From Cherax quadricarinatus (lineage: Eukaryota; Arthropoda; Malacostraca; Decapoda; Parastacidae), in the NCBI RefSeq assembly GCF_038502225.1, contig NC_091369.1, positions 18,144,385 to 18,208,384 on the forward strand: 64,000 nt of DNA, in the 5' to 3' direction. Positions 10,108 through 21,562 of this stretch are shown piece after piece. A program made the translations under genes and the position numbers. The notes beneath the pieces are model-generated. The model was given only the letters and a program-made list of their open reading frames with translations, did no database searches and was not told where the DNA came from. Each line of letters begins with the position of its first letter. Position 1 is the stretch's first letter.

Positions 10108-13015
10108 TTAGTATACATAGAAGGGTTCTGGTGTTACCCAATCATCTTCATCTGCAGGGAGGTTGCTCAAGATCATTGGTCGATGGTAATCGTCTTTATG
10201 TATGAAGCGACGGACCCTCTGTGGGAGAGTCATTCTTTGGGTCCTGTGAGTAGTAGTATTGATATAATCCGTGGTATTTTTAACTTGGAGAGGATGTTCT
10301 CTATCTGGCATGTAGAGTTCTTGCATTGCATAGTTGTTTCTTCTTCAGGGAGTCAAGGCGTACATTTAAGACAGTAACATCCTGTTGTACGTGTAAATCT
10401 GCCATTTTAACTCTGTCTCTCCTCCTGGTACCCGTAATAAAGCGGAGAGCTCTATTGTGGACCCGTTGCAACTTTAGTATGTTGGTCTTTGTTGTTAACG
10501 ACATTGGGACACATGGGTATTCGAGTGTTGGTCTTTTTTTATACAGATGTTTTTTGACATATGTAGGGGCTTCATTAAATTTAAAGAGACTGCTAATACC
10601 GGCTTTGGCTATGTTTATCTTTTTATTGACGTGAGATGTTGAGTGGAGCAGCCTGTCTATTTCATATCCCAAGATCTTGTTAGGATTTCTAATAGCTACA
10701 GGTGTTCCTCTGATGGAGATACCCCCCTTATCTTCGATGGTTGATGCAAAACATCCTATAGTGCTAACCAGGACTTTGTCAGGGTTGGTCGTAATTCTCC
10801 ATTTCTTTTCCCAATTGGATGTTCGACGAAGTTCAATATTCATTTTTTCTATGACTCTTTCATACTTGTATTTTCCTGTTACAGGAGTTGATGAGACAAC
10901 ATGGATAACATCATCTGCAAATTGCGTTATAATTGTATCATTAAACTCTGGTTCAGGATCATTCACATAAATATTGAATTGAATTGGACTAAGACAAGAA
11001 CCTTGTGGGACACCAGCTGTCGGTATAAAAGGCTCTGTTGACTTGCCATGAAAGGTAGGAATGATTTTTCTTTGAGTCAGGAAGTTGTATATAAATCTGA
11101 GAAAGGTCCAGTTATCGTCTGGTAGGTCAATAAATTTGTATATAAGACCATCATGCCATAAGCTATCAAAAGCTTCATGAACATCTCTGGTGGCAATTAA
11201 GGCAAGATTGCCCTGATGTTTCAGACTCGCTGCAGTATCAAAAATAATATTTATAGCATGATGGGTACCTCTATGTGTTCTAAAGCCAAACTGTTTTTCA
11301 GTAAAAAGGTGATTAAACTCCATATAGTAGTTCAGCCTGTTGGAAATGATTTTCTCAAAAACTTTTCCAGTGACTTCAAGTAAAGATATAGGTCGATAGT
11401 TCCCTGGTTGATGGATGTCTTTATTGGGCTTAGCAAGAAAGATCATCCTAGCAGTCTTAAAAACAACTGGAAAATGTCCTGAGGCCAAGATGGCATTAAA
11501 GATATTAGCCAAAGACTGTTTGCAATTTCTGGGTAGGAACTTTATTTGTTTCATTGTTATTCCAGAGAGGCCAGGGGCTCTATTTCGCATTCTTCCAATA
11601 ACCTGACTCATCTCTAGTAATGTAATAGGTCTAGTAAGCGGGTGGGCATCTGCAAGAGTTGATGTATCGATGGAAGGTAGTGGTTGTAGATCATCTAAGT
11701 TCTCATCTCTCCATTCATTTACCAACTGATAGTGATTATTGTTAAATCGACGACTGTTATTGTGGGAGAGAATTTTCTCCCATACATCACCCATCAAATT
11801 AGCCTGGTCTTGTGGATCGTCAAGTTTAATCTCATCATCATCAGTGAAGGTGTGAATTAGGTAGTTAGGAGCCTTGTGCTTTGCCCCTAAAAGTTGTCGG
11901 ATCTTATTCCAAAATTTTGCTGGCTCACGTTTATACTGATTAGCTTGGAGAACTAGCAATTTCCATAAGTCACGTTTGTGATGACTAATCTTGTTAATTA
12001 ATTCTTGCCTCAATCTGTGCAGTGTAGCTACTGGTGGTTGTCGCGTTTGAAGATGCCTTCGACATTCTGTTTGATAATTTCTCAAAGCGTCTCTAATTTC
12101 CCTAGTAGGGTTATATTGTTGGTAGATCTTTGTGGAAGCTAATTAGCAAGTTGCATTAGTAGCATCAATTATTCGATTATGAAGGGACCTGATCGCGTCG
12201 TCAATTGCAGTGGAAGGTAGATTTTCCAACGACACAATTTCATCTTCACCAGAAATGCCCTGAAGGGATCAAATCCTAGGGTGTTGAGATTGGGTTTAGG
12301 AGGTACAGGTATTCTAAATGGAGAAGTTTGTAGTTGTATTATAACAGGGATATGGTCAGATCCTACGTTTCCACCAGGAGATATACAACAATGAAAGAGG
12401 TCACAGTCTCTGTTTGTCAGGACTATATCTGGTGTCCCTGGATGAGGACCAATATACGATTTAAAGAATGGGCCTTGAAATGACAAGTTTCTGGCTGTCA
12501 TGATATTAAATAGTTGTTTTCCTTTCAAGTCACCCAGAGGATTACCAACTCCACAGTTAAAGAGGGCAGGGTGATGAGCATTAAAATCTCCCGCTAAAAT
12601 TGTTGAAATATTTCTGCTTAATATCCTATGTAGAGGAATTGACTCTATATTGTTGTCTCGGGGGAAAATATCCAGTTCCTATCACTAGTTGGCCATGAGA
12701 CGTCGTCATTTCTATTGCAAAAATGTTATCTTCATCAACATGAATATTTTTAAATGTATAGCCTAATTTAACTAAGATGGCTACGCCACTATAGGGTCCT
12801 CTCGATTTCTCCACAGTAGACTAATCACGTAATTTAATATGTTGATCAACTCTCGCAGCTGTCTCATTCAAGAGTATAACATCAGGATTATAATTATGTA
12901 GTTCAACTTCAAGGAGGTAACGGTTATTAAAGAAATGTTGAACATTAAGTTGGAAAATTGTAATCCCCATTATTTCTTGCACTTCGCCCGTGTACTGCGG
13001 TCTGAACGTCTGCAA
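10108..13015 (-). pseudogene. ORF2 of J1: APE endonuclease and reverse transcriptase
   Basis: The endonuclease begins with ITIFQLNVQHFFNNR and ILLNETAA (about 12970-12860), then GSDHIPVIIQ (about 12360), but stops and frameshifts break it between 12840 and 12540. The RT is one 594-residue open frame (12085-10301). It has NRAPGLSGI, PGNYRPISLLEVTGK, RDVHEAFDSLWHD (motif A), GVPQGSCLSPIQFN (motif B) and the catalytic FADDVIHVV (motif C). A frameshift near 10330 separates the last 72 residues (MQELYMPDREHPLQ...). The arrangement fits Jockey/I-superfamily LINEs. It is inactive because of the endonuclease lesions. Confidence 0.88.
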
Positions 13016-13149
13016 GTTATGTCATGTTTGGTATCCACACTATCCTTGCTGGACTCGTCAAGGTGAGGAAGGAAATTCTGAGTAGTTGCTTGTGTATTAA
13101 AAGTGTCTCCATCCTCACTAGAAGTGGTAATATTAACAGAATCATTAGT

Positions 13150-14755
13150 CATTAGAGTCATCATCAGAAAATTGAGGTGTGATATTCCCAGTTTCAGGAA
13201 GCAGAGGCTCGTGCGAGTTAATGGGAGACTGTGGGGGCTCCAAGAGAAAATTTGGTAGGCCAGGTGAATTACCCTGAGAAAGTTCCTGTTCAACAGGATC
13301 AGCTGCAATAGCGGAAGAGTAAGCACCAATCTCTGGGGCATCGTTAGGGTCAGGTATTGACTCATCGGGTTGAGGGGAGTTGACAACCTGGGTATGCGAG
13401 GCGGGTGATCCCTGAACAAGGGATGAATTAGGTTTATTTGTAGAAGTAGAGTAGGGCACATACTTCTTGTATTGAGAAGGCTGGGCCATAATAACTTTAA
13501 CATTATCTGGGATAGTAATGGGAGTGATCCCATTAGCCATTAACAAATCATTTAAAACCTTAGAGCAGAGTTGAATGTCACCACCTGCTATGTCTTTGGC
13601 CATCATATACATTAGTTGCGCTCTCGTCATATCCCCGGCTGAGGATACCCGAGACATGGGAGGTGAGGCTGAACCTTGTTGCGTTTATGTATGTTGTAGG
13701 TGAGGGTTAGACTGGGGCACTCCAAGAGCGGCAGAATTCCAAACATTGGAACCAGTGGAAGAGACCTGAGGAGTCCCACTAGATCCAGGCAAAGCTGGGA
13801 AGGAAGTCTGGGACATTGTTGGCGGTGCCTGGGGAGTGGTCTTCTTAGAATTGGATAATTTCTTAGCTTCTAGAATTTTCTGCATTTCTTTTTTCCTCTC
13901 GGGACAGATAGCAGAAACAGCATGATGTTTTCCATTGCAGAGGACACACTTAGGCTTAGTTTTGTTATTACAATCTCTAAAAGAATGTTGACCAGAGCAT
14001 ATGCTGTTAATCAGTGCTTAGGTACTGCATTTGTTGGTGGTATGACCAAATGCGTAACATTTGTAACATTGTGTCACACTGACAAACCGCTCAAGAGAGA
14101 TCTGGTCAGGTGTACATCTGGTGCCAAAACATTTGAAGCCATTTTGACACTAGTTTGGCTGCTTCAGGTGTCTCAAGTATTAACTTTAATGTTACCCGGT
14201 TGTTGCCAGGTTTAGAGAATTTATATGCTTGGACAGCCTTAAATTCAGAATTCTCAGTATTAAAGTCATCAACAATTTCCTGCACTGTGCTATCTCTTAT
14301 GAAGCTGTTAATTCTGGCAACAAACACAGTTCGCTGAGCTTGATAGCTTTCAGGTGCAATTGGGTGGATACCAAAAGTCTTCAATTTGTCCAGGACGTCC
14401 TGCTTAAGTAGTTGAAGTAACTCTTCTTCAGAAGAGAGGAGAAGTACTGCTCCAGCGTGGGTTTGAAAAACATCCACTGGAGCAACAGTTGAATTCGAGC
14501 AAATACATTCTAGAATTTCTTTGACTCACGAAATCGTAATGACACGATTGCAAACAAACCATACCACGGGCGGGATTTGAACCCGCGGTTAGAGAGTCTC
14601 AAAACTACAGACCGTCCCGTTAGCCACTAACGCGACGGTCTGGAGTTTTGAGACACTCTGACCGCGGATTCAAATCCCGCCCGTTGTATGGTAAGAATTT
14701 CTTTCCTCGACTTTTGGTTGCCATCAACACGTAATCTTACTCTTATCCACGCCAT
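13150..14755 (-). pseudogene. ORF1 of J1: gag-like protein with CCHC zinc knuckles
   Basis: An ATG at 14755 opens MAWIRVRLRVDGNQKSRKEIL, then the frame is interrupted by the 171-bp insert and resumes as EILECICSNSTVAPV. A middle domain (FVARINSFI, NRVTLKLILETPEAA) precedes three knuckle-like motifs around 14075-13905: CYKCYAFGHTTNKC, CSGQHSFRDC and CVLCNGKHHAVSAIC. The C-terminal part (13885-13145) is Pro/Ser/Gln-rich and spread over two frames. Zinc-knuckle ORF1 proteins bind element RNA in Jockey/I-type LINEs. Confidence 0.8.
14523..14693. mobile_element. Palindromic tRNA-like insert with 11-bp target-site duplication
   Basis: The 171-bp insert is flanked by agaatttcttt at 14512-14522 and 14694-14704. 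After a head of ~32 bases shared with the insert at 3393, it consists of two nearly identical inverted arms of about 59 bases separated by about 17 bases. Each arm resembles the 3' half of a tRNA, with GGTTCAAATCCC or GATTCAAATCCC B-box-like sequence, and the A-box-like TAGTGGCTAACG spans the centre. It would fold into a long hairpin. It interrupts J1 ORF1. Confidence 0.85.
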
Positions 14756-15045
14756 GATGTCCAGGAAGGTACATCTGGCACCGAAGTTACTTTAACAAAA
14801 AGGGTCTTTCCTTAGTGTTAGTCCTGACATCCTATTTCAGCTGACTTATGAAAGTCAGCCCCTAAGATAGCCTACCCTCGAGTGGTGAGGGGGAAAGGGC
14901 CCAAGGCAAAGATCGGACAGATTTTAAAAAACCACACGGGCTACTGGATGGTCAAAATGCCTTGTGTTAACTCGCCAAAGGCGAAGTTGCCGAAAAAGAA
15001 GAAAATAGGAAAGTCAGAAGGATAGCAATGTACACAAATAATCCA

Positions 15046-16040
15046 CACATAAAAGAGAGAAGCTTACGACGACGTTTCGGTCCGACTTGGACCATTTACA
15101 AAGTCACACTAACCAGAAGTGGAGCAGGACGGCTATATATAGGCAGGAAGTAGCGGTGGTGGTGGTAGTAGTAGTACAAGAATGGTATATAATACCGACA
15201 AGATGAAATAAAGACACATGCGCAACAACTGGGCATCTCTATCGTAGACGTTTCGCCATCCAGCCAGCCACTGGATGGCGAAACGTCCACAACAAAGACA
15301 CCCAGACGCCGCACATGTGTCTCAATTTCATCAGTGGTAGAAGTAGTAGTAGTAGTAGAAGAGGTAGTAGTAGTGGTAGGGGTAGAAGTGGGGAATAAGG
15401 AGGACGAGCCAGTCAAATACAAAGGAAGGGGAGCACTGCAAGGGAGCTAGGTTCCCACAGAGAGAGAGCAAGTGCACAGAGGTGCATGAAAGGGGAAGTG
15501 GTGAAATAAATGAAGGAACAGAAACACGAGACAGAAAAGAGAAAGACAACCCAGAGGAGAAAAAGGAAAGAGGAAAGGGGAAGAGGGAGAAGAAGAAAAA
15601 GAAAAAGAAAAAATGAGGAGTCAGGTTACGTCACGGGTGTTCTGAAGTTTGGAGCATTTTACAATGTAGTGGGAGAGGAACGCATCTACAGAGACGAAGC
15701 CAAGACTAAGATTCATACAAGGAAAGTTGTGTATTAGAGAGGATTCAACTAGACGGCGACTGAGTTGGAAGTAGGGAAGACAGTTTTAGCAGAAGACCAG
15801 TCAATAGGATGGCTATGATCTCTGACGTGACAGAAAAGAGCATTGTTAGTGTCGGCAAGCCTAACACTATTTTTGTGCTCCCTAAGTCTGTCAGAAAGAG
15901 ATCGACCAGTTTCTCCGAAGTATTGAAGAGGACAGGAGGAGCAAGAAATAGAGTAGACACCAGGAACATCTGTAGAGGAAGGAGAGGTATGAACGAGATT
16001 AGTGCGAAGAGTGTTAGTCTGGCTAAAATTATTAATGTAT
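15046..16040 (-). mobile_element. Penelope-like element 3' end (PLE2)
   Basis: On the minus strand a GIY-YIG domain (about 16025-15760) is followed by a C-terminal remnant, a pyrimidine-rich 3' region with CTT and CTA triplet repeats (about 15620-15320), a perfect 17-bp inverted repeat at 15247-15287, and the conserved gtccaagtcggaccgaaac segment near 15075-15093. It is homologous to PLE1 but inverted. The RT domain is absent, so the copy is 5'-truncated. Confidence 0.8.
15640..16025 (-). pseudogene. GIY-YIG endonuclease domain (PLE2)
   Basis: The minus-strand translation contains VPGVYSISCSSCPL, then QYFGETGRSLSDRLREHK and ALFCHVRDHSHPIDW. This is the GIY...YIG pair (GVY and YFG) with the helix arginine of Penelope-like endonucleases. 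A stop codon and a one-base shift appear near 15764-15755, after which the rest (SLIHNFPC..., VSVDAFLSHYIVKCSK-like) is in another frame. The domain nicks DNA to prime reverse transcription in this class. Confidence 0.82.
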
Positions 16041-16249
16041 ATTTAAAGTTTATATTATAATTTCCTTACATGTAATTGCTAAGCTCAAGTAGCTAAGATT
16101 TATTCAAGGTAAGTTGTAATATTTACCTTCATAAAGTGCATAATTAAGTACATAATCAGTGTTGTTAATTAAGTTGAATTTAATACAATGCATCATGGGT
16201 GAAAATGAGGAAATTAATGATTTTAGATTTTTTTAGATTTTGCCACCGA

Positions 16250-16370
16250 AGTGGCTAGTTTATTGTGCACCCCATATCCATCCTGTGGACGGTAGCGCAA
16301 GAGCATATGGATACACAAAAGGCCTAGGAACTAGGCCCCAAAGGGTTAGGAATACATATGGATTTATATC
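16250..16370 (-). repeat. Short copy of interspersed repeat R
   Basis: The stretch tgtgcaccccatatccatcctgtgg and the following gcctaggaactaggccccaaag resemble the start of the repeat at 58466-58765 and the reverse complement of 37590-37930. The sense strand is taken as minus because the copy at 37.9 kb ends in AATAAA on its own strand. Confidence 0.6.
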
Positions 16371-16554
16371 TACATATCTATAGTTCACTTATCTGTTACA
16401 AGCAAATTTAGGAAATTTGCTTAGTATATCTGGTATCTTATTTTCATTAATAAGATATCTTGACATGTCACATAGGTTATTATACTGTCTGTCTCTGTAT
16501 TGGAAATTAATGTAGATGACAAAAACATGAAATTTAGAGCAAAAAAAATCATCA

Positions 16555-17806
16555 TTGCAGGCTAGAAAGGGTCATGTAGCAAAGGCATACAATAAATGTT
16601 TGGAATTAATGAATCAAGAAACTGTGAATACTGATGATTTAAAGTTGTATTTAGATGCTTTAGGGAATAGATATGATTCATATAGATTATATTATAACAA
16701 ATATGAAGGAGATTTGTTAGTAAACTGTGTAGATGAGACAGAAGTAAATCTTATGATTAACCAGTATTATGAATTAGAGGAAAAGATTCTTTCTTGTAAA
16801 AGTCAGGCCTTGAATAAATTAAAATGTGTAAACCAGGCAGTTAATCAGTCTGTTCCAACAAATAAGATGTCTTTGCCAAAACTCCCAGAATTATGTTTAC
16901 CTGTATTTAATCCTGGAGAAAATTGGTAGGAGTTTTGGTCAATTTTTAAAGCAGTTGTGCATGACAGGAGTGACCTAGCCTGTGTAACTAAATTATTTTA
17001 CCTCAAAGGACAGATAAGAGGAGATGCTCACATACTCATACAAGCCTTTCCCAATGTAGATGATTATTACAAAGAAGCAGTTGACTTGTTGAAGGTCATT
17101 TATGGTAATATAGAACAATGTAGGTTGGATCTAGTGACTATCATTGTTAATTTAAAAACTCCAGACCACACTTACAAAGGTTTACAACAGTTTAAAGTTA
17201 AACTGGATAGCACTCTCAAAACTTTAAGTAATAAATATAATCTGAAGGAATCAGACTGGTTATTGAGTGCCATTGTACAGAAAAAATTAAGCTGTAAAAC
17301 ACTTGAATGACTCTCGAACAAGTATCACAAAGGTTATTTTGGTCTGGAGGAAATAAGACTAGGTCTACAAGAATTAATTGCTCAGTTGCAGACCAGCCAA
17401 CCAACTCATTTTAAAGATGCAACACATAATAACTCTGAGGTATCTGTCAAGTTTCACAAAGGGAAAAGTTATCCCAATGGTAATCAAAATTCATTTCCTG
17501 AAAAGAGTTGCATAGGTACATATCAAGTAGCAGGAATCAGAAATAATGATGCTCCACAAGGTAAGAAGAAGTACCCTCCTAAGAGTAGCCCAGTTAATAA
17601 GAAACCAGTCAAAGAAAAGAGAGTGTCTTTTCTGCAAGGGTACTCATTTTTCTAAGAATTGCAATGCATACAATTCATGGAATGATAAAGTTGAAAGATT
17701 GGAGGAACTTGACAGATGTATCAGATGTCTAGGTAATCACAATGTAAAGGATTGTCATGCCAAATTAAACAACTGTTATCAATGTCACAAGGAAGACACC
17801 ATATAG
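16555..17806 (+). pseudogene. BEL/Pao gag with zinc knuckles
   Basis: The first frame gives a helical N-terminal region, then LPKLPELCLPVFNPGENW, an in-frame TAG at 16927-16929, and the DUF1759-type core FKAVVHDRSDLACVTKLFYL with GDAHILIQAFPN. The second half, in other frames, has three cysteine-rich motifs: CLFCKGTHFSKNC, CIRCLGNHNVKDCH and CYQCHK. Gag forms the particle and binds RNA. At least one stop and two frame changes make it non-functional. Confidence 0.85.
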
Positions 17807-17811
17807 TCATG

Positions 17812-18423
17812 TGTAAGGGTCTATATGATAATGTTGATAATAATGATAATGTTGACAATCCTGACACAACAGTGGTTAATGTAAAAATTGCTGCTAATGT
17901 TAATAATGATGGTTTTGCTGAAGTAGCCTTACCTGTGTTACAGGTAAAAATTGATGATAAAAGGCATAAATCAAAAAATGTAATTGCATTATTAGACCAG
18001 GGATCACAGCGTACTTTCATAAAATGTAAATGTCTTGATGGTATGAAAGTACAGATGGGAGATCCTACAACTTTAAAATTATCTGGTTTTCTCTCAGATA
18101 AAAGGGCTCAATTATATGACACTGTTTATGTAACTGTCAGTTTGGGCAATGAGAAAAAACGTGTTAATGCAGTAATTGTAGATAGATTTCCAGATAAAAT
18201 ATCTACAGTAGGGCTTAGTAAAGCTACAGAAAGACTTTCACATAATGTAAATTTAGCACCTTCTGGTGTAAATGATTCTGTAGGCCCAATAAATATTTTG
18301 ATAGGTAGTGGCAATTATGCCTCATTTGTAAAGGATATGGTAAAGAAATGTGGTGTCACCCTTTTAAAGACTGCAGGAGGCCATGTAATGTATGGTAGGA
18401 TTCCTCGTAATAATAATGAATGA
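17812..18423 (+). pseudogene. BEL/Pao aspartic protease (A17-like)
   Basis: The frame contains ALLDQGSQRTFI near 17987-18020, where the family usually has D-S-G-S. It is followed by LSGFLSDKRAQLYDTVYVTV and INILIGSGNYASF, the second conserved block of the Pao protease region. The catalytic Asp is kept but the next residue is Gln, which may be a decay mutation. A TGA ends the frame at 18421. Confidence 0.8.
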
Positions 18424-18450
18424 CTAGAGGAAACTATAAATACTATAACT

Positions 18451-20360
18451 GTGTGTCTTACTCATGAAATCTTACCCCAATATAATTCTTCCATAGAGGA
18501 TGGTGTTGAGCCAGTGCATAAATTGTGGGAATCAGACAGCATTGGAATAAATGTAAATGAAGAAAGTCCAGACGATTCTTTTACTCAGGAACAATACCTG
18601 AGAGATGTAAAATTTGGATCTGGACAATACTGGGTACGACTTCCGTGGAGACTGAACCATCTAGAATTGCCCACTAAGTACAGAATGGCATATGGACAAT
18701 TAAAGGCTCAGCTCTGCGAACTGAGTAAGACACCAGAATTGTTGACTGTACAATTAATAAATTTATAGAAGAGGCACCTCCTGAGCAAGCCAAAATTTAT
18801 GGTCACTATTTGCCACATCACGGAGTGAAGAAGGATTCTAAGACCACTCCTGTGAGGATTGTGTTTAATTGTAGTGCCAGGAGTAACAAAAATGTACCTA
18901 GTTTAAATGACTGATGACAGGTCCGTCGTTGACGGAAAAATTAGGAGATATCTTATTAAATTTCAGGGTAAAGAATTATGCCTTTACGGCTGACATAAGT
19001 AAAGCTTTCCTAAGAGTGGGTTTACAAGAGGCTGACCGTGATTGTACCCGCTTCTTATGGCCTGAGAATCCTAATGACCCACTTAGCCCTCTGAAAACCT
19101 TTCGCTTTAGGAGCGTATTATTTGGTGCTACATCCAATCCATTCCTACTTCAAGCGACGATAAATGCACGCCTTAAATGTACGGGAAATCCATTGAGTTA
19201 AGTAATGAGCAAACAATTTTATGTGGACAATTTCCTGGGTGTGACGTCAACTGAAGAGGAACTGTTAATGACTTATGGAGAGGCTAATAAAATAATGCAA
19301 AGTGCAAATATGCCTCTGAGGGAATGGAATAGTAATTCCTCCAAATTAAAGGACAAAATAAGTAAAGATTACCCTGGAGATGAAGTACCAAAATGTAGTA
19401 ATGTATTGGGATTAACTTGGGATACCGAAAGAGATTTGCTAATGTTAAAAACCTAATAATTACAGTATGCCCAATAAATTAACTAAGAGAGTGTTGCTTG
19501 CTGAAGATTCCAAATGTTTTGATCCACTAGGCTTGGTGTCACCCATTACTATAAGAGGGAAATTATAAATACAAGAAGCATGGAAGCTTAAATGTGCTTG
19601 GGATGAAACTCTGCCTGAGGAATTCATTAACTGGTGGGATTAATTAATTGGTGATTATGAAAAATTTCCAATGTTTGAGTTTCCACGCCAGGTGGTCTAT
19701 CCAGATGGGAAAAATATACTCCACATTTTTTGTGATGCTTCAAAATTGGCATATGGAGCAGTTGCTTACCTTCAATGTAATAGTGTTATTTCTCTTGTTA
19801 TGTCTAAGGCTTAAGTGTCTCCAATTAAATAACGTACCTTACCTCAGTTGGAATTAACAGCCATTTATGTAAGTGTCAAATTAGCTAATTATATTAGAAA
19901 TAAGTTGCAGGAGATAAATATTAGCGACACTGTAATTTGGTCTGATAATGAGGAATCCTTACAATGGATTCGTAATGGAAACTGTAAAATTGTGTACGTA
20001 CAAAACAGAGTCACTGAAATTAATGAGATGCAAGAGAAGTATAATAGTTTGGGTCAGCATATGTTAACATTTAATCATATACCTGGTGAGGAGAATCCAG
20101 CTGATTTCTTGTCTCGAGGTTTACCTTATGCTAAATTTGTAAATGCTGTATCATGGTTTAAAGGACCGAGCTGGTTGGTAAATAAAGCTAATTGGCCTGT
20201 ACAAAAGGCGTATATTGCTCCTGTTGAAATTACTGTGACCACCGCTCCAATAGTTTGTCCTTCCTTAGCCATTGATATAAATAGGTATTCTTCTTTACCC
20301 AAACTAATCAATGTAACTAAGTTGGTGTTTAAATTTCTAAACAAGATGAATATCTCATAA
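18451..20360 (+). pseudogene. BEL/Pao reverse transcriptase and RNase H
   Basis: The linker has LWESDSIGI and YWVRLPWR, typical of BEL/Pao. The RT shows FTADISKAFLRVGL (motif A, about 18980), FRSVLFGATSNPFLLQATI (motif B), and FYVDNFLGV (about 19215), in which the second catalytic Asp of YVDD is Asn, as in many Pao elements. The RNase H part has FCDASKLAYGAVAYL (about 19730), LELTAIY (about 19850), SDNEESLQWI and NPADFLSRG. Stops at about 18765, 18912, 19198 and 19454 and several frame changes break it. Confidence 0.85.
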
Positions 20361-20427
20361 GCTTTTACATCCTCTTACATATTGGATAAAGAGGGTACAA
20401 GAAGAATTCTATGGAAATGAGATTAAA

Positions 20428-21530
20428 TTGATGATGGAAAGAAAAATTGTGAAAGGTTCCATAATAGAGAAATTGGGGCCGTATTTAGAGAACAATGTAA
20501 TTAGGTGCAGAGGTAGGTTACAAAATGCTGAATTGGGTGATTATGCTAAACACCCTATCTTACTGCCCAAAACTCATCATCTAACAAATTTAATTGTTTT
20601 AAATGCCCATAAAAATGTAATGCATGGTGGGGTACAAGATACCTTAAATTTTATTAGGGAAACTTTCTGGATTGCACAAGGACGACAAAGTGTAAAAAGG
20701 GCTATCAAATCTTGTGTAAGATGTCGCCGTGTGGATGCCAGATCCTATATGTACCCAGGTCCTCCACCATTGCCAAAGGAGCATGTACAATTAGTGAAAC
20801 CATTTGATGTAATAGGTGTAGACTATAGTGGTCCAATCATTTTAACAGGTACTTCAGATGGTATTCCACTGAAAGTGTATGTATGCTTGTTCACTTGCAT
20901 TACTACTACGGCAGGTCATTTAGAAGTGTCTCAGGACTTGTCTACAGAACAGTTTATACAGCGGTTTCAAAAATTTGCAGCTGGAGATCTTGTCTGAGAT
21001 TGATGATTTCGGAAAATGCCACAAATTTTGTAGCGGGTGCTCAACACTAGATAGAATTAAATAATAGTAACGATGTTCAATCTCTGTTAACCCAACGAGG
21101 ATGTACCTGGAAATCTATTACTCCTAGAGCACTTTGGCAGGGAGGACTGTACGAAAAACTGATAGGCACAGTGAAGAAGTGTCTCCGTAAAGTACTACAC
21201 CAGAAGAGAATTAATTTGGAGGAATTTCGTGCGGTGTTGGTGGAGGCGGAGAATTGGATAAAAGGCCTCTCTCATACATGAGTGATACACCTGATACAGA
21301 TGTATTAACACCTCGCCTATTATGTGGAAGGAAATTGGAAGATGCCCCTGTCTATAGAGATAATCCTGAAGAAAGTGATGAAGATTACAATGATGTGGCA
21401 GTGTTGTGCGATAAATTTAAAATGTTAAATAAAGTAATTGATCATTGGTCTAATGTGTGGTGTAAGGAATATCTTCTTACACTACATGAACAATTTTATG
21501 GTGCGACAGAGGCAGTAAATCGACAGAACT
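20428..21530 (+). pseudogene. BEL/Pao integrase
   Basis: A zinc-binding segment (HHLTNLIVLNAHKNVMHGG ... SCVRCRRVD) precedes the catalytic core GVDYSGPI (first Asp, about 20820). Further on, MISENATNF (about 21003) has Glu where the family has the second catalytic Asp, and LWQGGLYEKLIGTVKK (about 21130) holds the Glu. The C-terminal region (LLCGRKLEDAP, LTLHEQFYGA) is partly readable. A stop at 20995 and later frame changes inactivate it. The end abuts the LINE A1 tail. Confidence 0.82.
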
Positions 21531-21562
21531 ACCTGGAGTTTACCTGGAGAGAGTTCCGGGGG

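Larger units (their letters stand above)
9113..14900 (-). mobile_element. Jockey/I-like LINE J1, near full length
   Basis: The minus strand carries, in order, a 5' leader (about 14900-14756), ORF1 (14755-13150), ORF2 (13015-10108) and about 1 kb of 3' UTR. The 3' boundary at 9113 is set by homology to J2, which starts at 27117 and shares the whole 3' UTR. ORF1 is interrupted by a palindromic tRNA-like insert at 14523-14693. Confidence 0.85.
16540..21530 (+). mobile_element. BEL/Pao LTR retrotransposon, decayed, 3' end lost
   Basis: The order gag (DUF1759-like), zinc knuckles, A17-type protease, RT, RNase H, integrase is diagnostic of BEL/Pao. Stops and frameshifts are spread throughout. No LTR pair is visible. 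A 5' LTR or leader may lie in 16040-16540, while the 3' end is replaced by LINE A1, which starts at 21531 on the minus strand. The sequence is AT-rich compared with its neighbours. Confidence 0.88.

Noticed and set aside
14523..14693. Genuine tRNA genes on both strands
   Set aside because: Only T-arm and partial A-box-like sequence is present, no complete cloverleaf or acceptor pairing, and the unit is a mobile insert with target duplications.
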